Assembly (NCBI GenBank): GCA_002308595.1
Contig: DBWH01000029.1
Span: 1-23,017 of the forward strand
Direction of reading: 5' to 3'
Length of the DNA: 23,017 nucleotides
DNA from: Mageeibacillus sp. UBA1243
Lineage (GTDB): Bacteria > Bacillota > Clostridia > UBA1212
Shown: positions 1 through 6,085 of the stretch, piece after piece
Layout: each line of letters begins with the position of its first letter
How positions within the stretch are numbered: the first letter of the stretch is position 1
Position numbers and translations under genes: made by a program
The notes under the pieces: model-generated
What the model saw: only the letters and a program-made list of their open reading frames with translations
Told to the model about the DNA's origin: nothing
Databases searched by the model: none

Positions 1-507
1 GACGATCATGTTTCCTGGTCAGAAGAAAATGTGAATGTGAAAAAGAAAACACGTCCGGAGGAGCATCATTATGAAGTGTTATCAGGAAACGGAAGTATCA
101 CTGGAGAATTATTAGGCGGCTGCCTGGATGTATTCCCGATGATCATTGGTACTGAAGTATGGCCTGAGCGCGATGAATGGAAGAATAAGATACTTCTTGT
201 TGAAACAAGTGAAGAAAAGCCAAGTCCCGATTTGATAACGTATTATCTGAGGAACCTTGGCGCACAGGGAATACTGAATCGGATCAGGGGAATTGTCGTT
301 GGAAAGCCTCAGGATGAACAGTTCTATGAGGAGTATAAAGAAGTGTATCGGACTGTGTTAGATGAGTTTAACTGTCAATACCTGCCGGTCATTTACAATG
401 TAAACATAGGTCACGCTGTTCCTACCGGAATCCTGCCGTTAGGGATAGAATGTGAGATCAATCTTGATAATAGAATTATCCGATTACTTGAATCGGCTAC
501 AGAATAG
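1..507 (+). CDS. S66 peptidase (LD-carboxypeptidase / MccF-like), C-terminal part
   Basis: The reading frame is open from the first base, so the N-terminal half, including the nucleophilic serine, lies outside the window. What remains matches the C-terminal domain of the S66 family, which includes LdcA (cleaves the L,D bond in recycled peptidoglycan peptides) and MccF (cleaves microcin C). Visible landmarks are SGNGSITGELLGGCLD, then ILLVETSEE, whose Glu fits the catalytic glutamate, then the IGHAVPTGILPLG loop, whose His fits the catalytic histidine. The stop is at 505-507. The GTG at 31 is an internal codon, not the start. Without the N-terminus I cannot separate a murein-recycling role from an antibiotic-resistance role. 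The following acetyltransferase stub lies 92 bp downstream. Family assignment is confident; substrate is not. Confidence 0.88.
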   Translation, partial: DDHVSWSEENVNVKKKTRPEEHHYEVLSGNGSITGELLGGCLDVFPMIIGTEVWPERDEWKNKILLVETSEEKPSPDLITYYLRNLGAQGILNRIRGIVVGKPQDEQFYEEYKEVYRTVLDEFNCQYLPVIYNVNIGHAVPTGILPLGIECEINLDNRIIRLLESATE

Positions 508-599
508 TCGGAATATACGGTACTTTATAGAAAGTGTTACAGTTTTAACCGTGTGCAATTCGAAGCGGTTATAAAATGGATTTTGTGGGGGAGAAATAG

Positions 600-755
600 A
601 TGATTAAGAGAGCGAAAGTGGAAGAGGCTGAAATACTTGCAGCATTAGCAATCCAAATGTGGACAGAACATGATTCGGAGGATATGGCAGAGGAGTTTCG
701 TGAACTGGTGATGAATGAGGAAGCAATCAAAAAACGAAATCAGATAATAGGGTAA
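600..755 (+). pseudogene. Truncated GNAT acetyltransferase (aminoglycoside 6'-acetyltransferase-like N-terminus)
   Basis: An ATG at 600 follows a good ribosome binding site (GGGGGAG about 10 nt upstream). It encodes 51 residues beginning MIKRAKVEEAEILAALAIQM, which resembles the N-terminus of AAC(6')-type GNAT enzymes (first beta strand and helix, then a helix ending ...FRELVMNEEA). After residue 42 the sequence becomes IKKRNQIIG and stops, so the acetyl-CoA binding motif A and the rest of the fold are absent; family members are about 140-150 residues. The break lies just before an inverted-repeat element (768-899), so truncation by insertion or deletion is likely. It is not expected to be functional. 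Confidence 0.6.
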
Positions 756-767
756 ATTAGAGTTGTG

Positions 768-899
768 ATACTGTCAAAAAAGCAGGCAAAACAGCCTGAA
801 AATTTGTGCTTTTCGGAAAAAGTGTAATTTTCGGCTCAAAAATCCGTGGAAAAGTGTATTTTTGCCTGCTGAAACCTATTGGCCCGAGATAATACTGTC
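768..899. repeat. Small inverted-repeat element with 8-bp direct repeats at its flanks
   Basis: An 11-bp perfect inverted repeat (AGCAGGCAAAA at 781-791, TTTTGCCTGCT at 860-870) bounds about 70 bp of AT-rich DNA that contains two near-copies of AAAAGTGTA followed by a T-run. The octamer ATACTGTC occurs on both sides (768-775 and 892-899) and could be a target duplication, although the inverted repeat does not reach the octamers symmetrically. No reading frame is present. It lies directly after a truncated acetyltransferase. From 756 to 1079 there is no gene: this element is followed by about 85 bp of AT-rich sequence and then the higBA control region. A miniature insertion remnant fits best, but a plain stem-loop cannot be excluded. 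Confidence 0.4.
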
Positions 900-985
900 T
901 TAACCTATATCTTTTTGAAATTGAAAAAATGTCTCTGAAAACAAACCGGATGATTAGATTGAATACATGTATTTGTCATTATTTA

Positions 986-1006
986 AATTTACCTTTAAGG
1001 TAAATT
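986..1006. promoter_or_regulatory. Palindromic operator O1 upstream of the higBA promoter
   Basis: ATTTACCTTTAAGGTAAAT at 987-1005 has perfect 9-bp arms around one central base, and the flanking A/T pair extends it to 21 bp. It ends 3 bp before the -35 box. The arms ATTTACC/GGTAAAT recur in O2 (1041-1059). Type II antitoxins with an XRE domain normally repress their own promoter by binding such palindromes, so HigA encoded at 1407 is the probable ligand (inference). Confidence 0.75.
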
Positions 1007-1009
1007 CAG

Positions 1010-1038
1010 TTGACTGATGTGTGATTATGTGGTATAAT
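1010..1038 (+). promoter_or_regulatory. Sigma-A type promoter of the higBA locus
   Basis: TTGACT (1010-1015), a 17-bp spacer and a perfect TATAAT (1033-1038). The start site should fall around 1045, inside operator O2. The promoter lies exactly between the two palindromes, so a protein bound at both would block polymerase access. Confidence 0.85.
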
Positions 1039-1040
1039 AA

Positions 1041-1059
1041 ATTTACCTCAGAGGTAAAT
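1041..1059. promoter_or_regulatory. Palindromic operator O2 overlapping the higBA start site
   Basis: ATTTACCTCAGAGGTAAAT is a perfect 9-bp-arm palindrome around a central A. It shares ATTTACC/GGTAAAT with O1 and differs from it only in the centre. The centres of O1 (996) and O2 (1050) are 54 bp apart, close to five helical turns, so both would present the same DNA face. Confidence 0.75.
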
Positions 1060-1079
1060 CCAAAAAGGGGAGTGTCGGC

Positions 1080-1377
1080 TTGGATATCACGTACAGAAAC
1101 AAGAAAATAAAAAAGTGTTTGTACGGATGCCAAAACTGCATTGAGAACTTACGGCCTTGAAATGGCCTTGATAATACATCAGCGTATAGATGAAATACAT
1201 GCTTCTGATACCGTTGAGATGATGGTTAAGCTGCGTACCGGACGGTGTCATCCGCTGACACAAAATCGGAAGGGACAGTACGCTATGGATTTAGTTCATC
1301 CATACAGGTTGGTATTCGAAAAACACGGCGACGAAATCCAAATAGCTAATATTTTGGAAATAGTCGATTATCATTGA
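1080..1377 (+). pseudogene. higB: RelE/HigB-like toxin gene, frameshifted
   Basis: The C-terminal 78 codons (from 1141) match the HigB/RelE-type mRNA interferase family of Clostridia: an IHQRIDEIHASDTVEMM helix, then GRCHPLTQNRKGQYAMDL, VHPYRLVFEK and the terminal ILEIVDYH. The N-terminus MDITYRNKKIK is encoded from TTG 1080 after a GGGGAG site at about 1067, but in another frame. The two parts are joined only if one base is skipped around the A6 run at 1109-1114 (A AAA AAG). With one A fewer, the product reads MDITYRNKKIK-S-VCTDAKTALRTYGLEMA, which looks like an intact family member of about 98 residues. As sequenced, the zero frame stops after 26 codons. It is either inactivated, a sequencing indel, or needs +1 ribosomal frameshifting. 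It is followed by the antitoxin gene, as usual in higBA order. Confidence 0.75.
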
Positions 1378-1406
1378 AATTGAAGGAGAAACGAGGAGGC
1401 AGGAAT

Positions 1407-2456
1407 TTGAAGAGCCGCAGTTTCATTGCTACGCCGCCCGGCGCAACAATAAAAGAACAGCTGAATGACAGATTCATGAGTCAGAAGGAATTTGCAGCCA
1501 GAATGGATATGTCCGAAAAGCATATCAGCAAACTCATTAACGGTGATGTGCAGCTTACTCCGGAAACGGCAGTCAGGTTAGAGATGGTTTTAGGTATACC
1601 TGCAAAGTTCTGGAATAATCTTGAGGCTATATACAGAGAAAAACTCATTAAAGTCCGAGAAGAGAATTCTATGGATGCTGACGCTGAAATTGCAAAACAA
1701 TTCCCTTACTGCGAGATGGCAAAACTCGGATGGATTGAGGAAACAAGAGAAGTTAAGGAGAAAGTTGTAAATCTCAGAAAATATTTCGAAGTTGTTGAAC
1801 TTTCACTTCTTGGGAATGAGCAGATTACGAGAATTGCCTGCAGGCGTCTTGCGATTACTGAGAAGAGTGATCTGGCGCTTATGGCATGGGCTCAGGAAGC
1901 CAAGATTAAGGCTCGTGAAATCCAAACATTGCCGATTAATATCAAAAACCTGATATCTGCTATACCGGAAATCAGAAATATGACGGTGCAAAAGCCGAAA
2001 GATTTTTGCCCAAAGGTAAAGAAATGCCTTGCGGATTGTGGGATTGCTTTGGTATTTCTTCCGCATCTTAAAGGTTCTTTTCTTCAGGGAGCTTCTTTCA
2101 TGGATGGAAATAAAATCGTTGTCGGTCTTACCGTAAGAGGAAAAGACGCTGATAAGTTTTGGTTCAGCTTATTCCATGAGCTTGCACACATTGTCCTTGG
2201 CCATGTCGGACAGATTAACGGCACTTCTGAAGATGACGAAAAGGCGGCTGATAAATGGTCAGGCGATACTCTGATTACAGCTGAAGCTTTTGCAGCCTTT
2301 CGAAAAAACAGAGATTTTTCCGAGAGAAGCGTAATTAGGTTTGCGGATGCTCAGGGCATTGCTCCCGGAATCGTGGTCGGAAGAATGCAATCCGAAGGTA
2401 TTATCAAATACAGCATGTTAAACAATTTAAAGGAAAAATATGAAATTGCAGTATAG
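1407..2456 (+). CDS. higA: HigA-type XRE antitoxin fused to an ImmA/IrrE metallopeptidase domain
   Basis: The 349-residue product starts at TTG 1407, chosen because GAGGAGG at 1393-1399 sits 7 nt upstream; an upstream in-frame TTG at 1374 has no ribosome binding site and overlaps the toxin stop. Residues about 12-70 form a HigA-family helix-turn-helix (PGATIKEQLNDRFMSQKEFA, then MSEKHISKLINGDVQLTPETAVRLE). Residues about 200-310 form an ImmA/IrrE (COG2856) zinc-peptidase domain with HELAH at 257-261 and a downstream acidic helix (DDEKAADKWSGD) fitting the third ligand. Known roles: the HTH binds toxin and operator, while IrrE-like domains cleave repressors in stress responses. The gene lies 29 nt after higB under the promoter at 1010-1038. 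The antitoxin is intact while the toxin is frameshifted. Confidence 0.88.
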   Translation: MKSRSFIATPPGATIKEQLNDRFMSQKEFAARMDMSEKHISKLINGDVQLTPETAVRLEMVLGIPAKFWNNLEAIYREKLIKVREENSMDADAEIAKQFPYCEMAKLGWIEETREVKEKVVNLRKYFEVVELSLLGNEQITRIACRRLAITEKSDLALMAWAQEAKIKAREIQTLPINIKNLISAIPEIRNMTVQKPKDFCPKVKKCLADCGIALVFLPHLKGSFLQGASFMDGNKIVVGLTVRGKDADKFWFSLFHELAHIVLGHVGQINGTSEDDEKAADKWSGDTLITAEAFAAFRKNRDFSERSVIRFADAQGIAPGIVVGRMQSEGIIKYSMLNNLKEKYEIAV

Positions 2457-2464
2457 CTTCACCG

Positions 2465-2495
2465 CCCGGCACTCTACATTTCGTAGGTTGCCGGG
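2465..2495. other. Stem-loop after higA
   Basis: CCCGGCA (2465-2471) pairs with TGCCGGG (2489-2495), and inside it CTAC pairs with GTAG around ATTTC. The following sequence is G-rich (GGTGGGGCGCGGGGG) rather than T-rich, so it is not a canonical intrinsic terminator. It marks the junction where base composition changes, and may be a transcript end or the edge of the transferred segment. Confidence 0.45.
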
Positions 2496-2540
2496 GGTGG
2501 GGCGCGGGGGTATCATTGGCGGTGTAAGGAGGCGAATAGA

Positions 2541-3134
2541 ATGAACCAGTACATTACAGGAACAATGATAAAAAGACTTCGCGAAGAACGCAAAATGACA
2601 CAGACGCAGCTGGCTGAGAAGATTATGGTCAGCGACAAGGCAATTTCGAAATGGGAGACGGGCAGAGGGTACCCGGACATTACGCTGCTTGAACCGCTCG
2701 CGGCGGCGCTTGGCGTGTCGGTGATTGAGCTTTTCTCGGGGCAGGACATTGTCAACACGAACAGGGCTTTTAACCTGCTCAAGCTGAAGTTTTACGTGTG
2801 TCCAATCTGCGGGAACGTGGTGCAGAGCATTGGCGAGGCGGTTGTGAGCTGCTGCGGGATTACACTTCCGGTGCTTGAGGCGGCCGAACCTGACGCCAAT
2901 GACATTCACTGCGAAATCACCCGCGACGATGACGAGTACTACGTGAAAATCGACCACGAGATGAGCAAGACGCACTACGTTTCGTTTGTTGCCGCTGTCA
3001 GGGACGACGGCTGCGAGCTGAGGAAGCTTTACCCCGAGGGGAGTGCTGAGGCGCGGTTTAAGGTTGGCGGTGTCAGATTCATCTACTGTTACTGTAACAG
3101 GCACGGACTCTACAGGATTCCCATCCGTAAATGA
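2541..3134 (+). CDS. XRE-family regulator with a desulfoferrodoxin-type iron-binding domain
   Basis: The 197-residue protein starts at ATG 2541 after AAGGAGG. Residues 7-66 are a Cro/CI helix-turn-helix (MIKRLREERKMTQTQLAEK, SDKAISKWETGRGYPD). Residues about 82-195 align with desulfoferrodoxin / superoxide reductase. A rubredoxin-like Cys4 site is present (C87, C90, C104, C105 in CPIC...CCG), and the catalytic-type His4Cys site is also complete: H123, H139, H145 (HEMSKTHYV), C185 and H188 (CNRHGLY). The 139/145 and 185/188 spacings equal those of desulfoferrodoxin. A one-component transcription factor sensing superoxide, oxygen or iron is inferred. A terminator follows at 3149, so it is monocistronic. 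The target is unknown; its own promoter is possible. Confidence 0.85.
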   Translation: MNQYITGTMIKRLREERKMTQTQLAEKIMVSDKAISKWETGRGYPDITLLEPLAAALGVSVIELFSGQDIVNTNRAFNLLKLKFYVCPICGNVVQSIGEAVVSCCGITLPVLEAAEPDANDIHCEITRDDDEYYVKIDHEMSKTHYVSFVAAVRDDGCELRKLYPEGSAEARFKVGGVRFIYCYCNRHGLYRIPIRK

Positions 3135-3148
3135 CAAACCCATTGACT

Positions 3149-3178
3149 GACGGACTGACGGTTCAGCCCGTCTTTTTT
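3149..3178 (+). terminator. Intrinsic terminator after the XRE regulator gene
   Basis: GACGG pairs with CCGTC, and after one mismatch CTGA pairs with TCAG around a short loop, followed by TTTTTT (3173-3178). It begins 15 nt after the stop codon. Confidence 0.8.
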
Positions 3179-3256
3179 GACTTTTCACGGAGAAAAAGAT
3201 TTGTAACAGGTCGTTAAATAATCGGCTAAGCAGAAGCTCCAATCCGGCAGACTTTA

Positions 3257-3285
3257 TTGATTTTCAGGCAGAAATACATTAAAAT
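3257..3285 (+). promoter_or_regulatory. Probable promoter of the diguanylate cyclase genes
   Basis: TTGATT (3257-3262), 17-bp spacer, TAAAAT (3280-3285). It would give a leader of about 135 nt before the ATG at 3427. The leader contains TTTCCCG (3334-3340) and CGGGAAA (3377-3383), an inverted repeat, overlapping two direct copies of CCGGATCG at 3338 and 3371, 33 bp apart. These could be a regulator site; I do not see the conserved core of a c-di-GMP riboswitch there. Confidence 0.5.
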
Positions 3286-3426
3286 ACACAAACATGTTGT
3301 TGACTTTTTTGCCGACCCGACGGAAAAACGAAGTTTCCCGGATCGACATATTTTGTGTGTGAATAACGGACCGGATCGGGAAAACAGGCAACGCGTGTAC
3401 TACTCTGCAAAATAAAGGACAGCGGA

Positions 3427-4773
3427 ATGGGTTTTAAACGAAAAAGCAATAAGGGTATCTCTCTTCGAACTGTAAACCTTTTGATGATCATTGGGACGGT
3501 TATTACGGCCGGTCTGATGTTCTTTTCCACAATCCATCTGGCTACGGGATTTCGCAATCTGACGGAGACATCGGAGCGGGTGGTTGAACTGAGGAAGGAT
3601 GCGGTCGAGCTGATGGACGGATCCGATTATCTGACCGAATGCGTTCAGCGGTTTGCAGTTCTCGGGGATCGCAGTTTCCTTGACGCTTACTTCGAGGAGG
3701 CTTTTCAGGCAAAACGCAGGGAAGAAGCTGTCGCCAAGATGGCTGACGGTGTCGGCAATACGGCGGCTCTTGATAAACTGAGGAGTGCATTGGCGGGTTC
3801 TCTGGAACTGATGAACAGGGAGTACTACGCAATGAAGCTTGTGGCAGACGCCAAGGGCTACACGGACTGCCCCAATGAGGTGCTTAATGTGAAGCTTTCG
3901 GAAGAGGACGAGGCTCTGTCGCCGGCTGAGAAAATGCAGCGGGCTTCCGCGATTGTCCACGATGACGGGTACTATTCTCAGAAAAACCGTATCCGGGACG
4001 ATATGAAAGCAAGCCTCAGCGAGCTTGAGGTCATGGCAAACGACACTTATTCATCCGCGCTTAAGTCACTTGGCGGTGAGATGACGGTTGTCAGGACTGT
4101 TATCATTATCCAGACAATCGGTATCATCATTACGGTGGTGCTCACGTCAAGGCTCGGCATCCATCCGGTTCTTAACGCGGTGAATCAGATTAAGGCGGAC
4201 AGCGCCATTCCGGAGATGGGAGCGGAGGAGTTTCGCTACCTTGCCCGCGCATACAACAAGATGTACGATGTGTACAAGAGCAGTCTGAAGCGCCTGAATT
4301 TCAAGGCGTCGCATGATGAGCTGACGGGCGCGTACAACAGGTCGGGTTATGAGCTGCTCCTTTCGAGCGTAGACCTGAACAATGTGTACATGCTGCTGTT
4401 TGACGTTGACAATTTCAAAGAGATTAACGATTCGTACGGGCATGAGATTGGCGACAAGGTGCTTGTGAAGCTTGTGCGCGTGCTGAAGTCCAAATTCAGG
4501 TCGGACGACCATATCTGCCGCATCGGCGGTGATGAGTTTGTGGTTTTCCTGGTGCATTCCGCCAAAATCGACAGGGAGCAGCTTGTCGAGAAGGTTAACG
4601 GTATTAACCGTGAACTCGCCAAGGACGACGACGGCCTGCCGGTAATCTCCGTCAGCGTAGGTATCGTACACGGAAGCGAATCGTCGGACGCGGAAGATCT
4701 TTTCAAGAAAACCGACGACGCGATGTATCAGGCGAAGCAAAAAGGAAAGCAGACGTATTCTTTTTACGGATAA
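3427..4773 (+). CDS. Membrane-anchored GGDEF diguanylate cyclase with I-site
   Basis: Makes c-di-GMP from two GTP. The 448-residue protein starts at ATG 3427 after AAAGGA. A transmembrane helix at about 15-37 and another at about 221-241 bracket a helical extracytoplasmic sensor region of about 180 residues of no type I recognise. A short HAMP-like or linker helix follows, then the GGDEF domain (about 285-448). The domain contains DELTGAYNRSG, FDVDNFKEIND (metal-binding Asp at about 326), GHEIGD and an intact GGDEF at 367-371. RSDD at 358-361 lies five residues before it, which is the canonical RxxD inhibitory site, so product feedback is expected. The next gene, also a cyclase, starts 62 nt downstream on the same strand, so co-transcription is likely. 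Confidence 0.93.
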   Translation: MGFKRKSNKGISLRTVNLLMIIGTVITAGLMFFSTIHLATGFRNLTETSERVVELRKDAVELMDGSDYLTECVQRFAVLGDRSFLDAYFEEAFQAKRREEAVAKMADGVGNTAALDKLRSALAGSLELMNREYYAMKLVADAKGYTDCPNEVLNVKLSEEDEALSPAEKMQRASAIVHDDGYYSQKNRIRDDMKASLSELEVMANDTYSSALKSLGGEMTVVRTVIIIQTIGIIITVVLTSRLGIHPVLNAVNQIKADSAIPEMGAEEFRYLARAYNKMYDVYKSSLKRLNFKASHDELTGAYNRSGYELLLSSVDLNNVYMLLFDVDNFKEINDSYGHEIGDKVLVKLVRVLKSKFRSDDHICRIGGDEFVVFLVHSAKIDREQLVEKVNGINRELAKDDDGLPVISVSVGIVHGSESSDAEDLFKKTDDAMYQAKQKGKQTYSFYG

Positions 4774-4835
4774 TAACGGCGGACGGCTTTTGCGGTACGT
4801 TGTTAATATGTAAACTGCATGCAGGTGGGTTGCCG

Positions 4836-5912
4836 ATGTTTGTAATCAGCTTTATAACCGAGCACTATATCATGCTGATGGAGCTTGTCGGGCTGTTTAT
4901 TCTGCTCGTCATATGCTCCCATTTCTCTGCGCGCATCAAACGACTCACGCGTGCGGTCGGAATACTGCTCGTGCTGACGTCAATAATGTCAGAGCTCGAA
5001 AAGTGGATGCAGACGTTTGACAAACTGTGCATCGCAAGACCCTTGCTCAACGCGGCAATCTACTCGATCTACCCTGTAATTCTCATACTGACCATGCTGA
5101 TCACCACCGAAAAACTGCTTACTGCGAGACAGTATGTGCTTTTGCTTCTTGGCGAGGCGGTCAGCGTACCGCTATGTTTTACATCGCAGTGGACGCACTG
5201 GATGTTCTGGGTGAGCGAAAATAACGAGTATATGTACGGCCCCATAGGCAAGTGGCCGTATGTCCTTTTCGGCTTCTACAGCTTCATATTCTTCGCTATG
5301 AACATGTACTTCCTGAGGCGCTCGTCGGTGTTCAACAGGATAATTGCCGGCTTCATCGTAACCGCTCCGCTCGTCGGTGTTGCGTTCTACGCGGGCACGG
5401 GTTATTCGAACGACTACACGACCCTGTTTACGTCAGCGATAATCCTCTACTACCTGTTCTTCTACATCTACCTTGCAAGGATTGACGCGCTCACGGGTCT
5501 TCTCAACCGCAAGAGCTTCTACCAGGACATCAAGACACACGTTTCAAGCATCAACGGGGTCGTCTCCGTTGACATGAACAACCTGAAATACATAAACGAC
5601 AACTTCGGACACGACGCGGGTGACACTGCAATCAGGACTGTCGCCAAGGTGCTCGGCGAGTCGAGCGGACGGCTTGGAACGGCTTATCGCATTGGCGGTG
5701 ACGAGTTCGTGATACTCTACAGAAACGCCCAGGAGTCCTACGTTTCGGAAAAAATCGCCAATATGCGCGACGAGCTCGCCAAGACCTCCTACACGTGCGC
5801 GTTCGGCTACGTGATGAGGGCGAACGGGATGACTGTTGACGCGATGCTGCACGACGCGGACGAGAAAATGTACGAAAACAAGGCGCTCATTAAGGGCAGT
5901 GCCCCGAGGTGA
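4836..5912 (+). CDS. Polytopic membrane GGDEF diguanylate cyclase lacking the I-site
   Basis: The 358-residue protein starts at ATG 4836, preceded at 6 nt by AGGTGGG; a TTG at 4800 is in frame but has no binding site. About six hydrophobic helices occupy residues 12-215, with almost no soluble sensor. The GGDEF domain follows directly (about 215-358): RIDALTGLLNRKSF, VDMNNLKYINDNFGHDAGD and GGDEF at 287-291. The inhibitory-site position reads RLGT (279-282) instead of RxxD, so feedback inhibition by c-di-GMP is probably lost, in contrast to its neighbour. The protein ends shortly after the DADEKMYENK helix, a normal GGDEF C-terminus. Membrane sensing of an unknown signal is inferred. Confidence 0.92.
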   Translation: MFVISFITEHYIMLMELVGLFILLVICSHFSARIKRLTRAVGILLVLTSIMSELEKWMQTFDKLCIARPLLNAAIYSIYPVILILTMLITTEKLLTARQYVLLLLGEAVSVPLCFTSQWTHWMFWVSENNEYMYGPIGKWPYVLFGFYSFIFFAMNMYFLRRSSVFNRIIAGFIVTAPLVGVAFYAGTGYSNDYTTLFTSAIILYYLFFYIYLARIDALTGLLNRKSFYQDIKTHVSSINGVVSVDMNNLKYINDNFGHDAGDTAIRTVAKVLGESSGRLGTAYRIGGDEFVILYRNAQESYVSEKIANMRDELAKTSYTCAFGYVMRANGMTVDAMLHDADEKMYENKALIKGSAPR

Positions 5913-5984
5913 AACGGGCCGGAATTTTAAAGGGCTAAATCAGACAAAAAAATCGAATAATGCTCACGGGAGAAGAAGACTCTG

Positions 5985-6020
5985 TCCGTTTAAACGGATT
6001 GAAAAGGAGCCTCTTTTTTT
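5985..6020 (+). terminator. Possible weak terminator after the cyclase pair
   Basis: A 14-bp palindrome (TCCGTTTAAACGGA, 5985-5998) is followed 15 nt later by AAAAGG/TCTTTT pairing and seven Ts (6014-6020). The stem next to the T-tract is weak, so termination is uncertain. The 173-bp gap between genes holds nothing else that I recognise. Confidence 0.35.
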
Positions 6021-6085
6021 ATAAAATTACAGGTACCCGATTATTTGAAAAAACAGCTAAGACCTTAAGATAAAGGAGAGAAAAC

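Noticed and set aside
1109-1115. Programmed -1 frameshift at A AAA AAG in higB
   Set aside because: The heptamer is in the correct phase for -1 slippage, but the -1 frame ends after nine codons. The toxin requires +1 or a one-base deletion.
3286-3426. c-di-GMP riboswitch in the cyclase leader
   Set aside because: There is an inverted repeat and repeated CCGGATCG, but the conserved GEMM core and tetraloop-receptor sequence are not visible.
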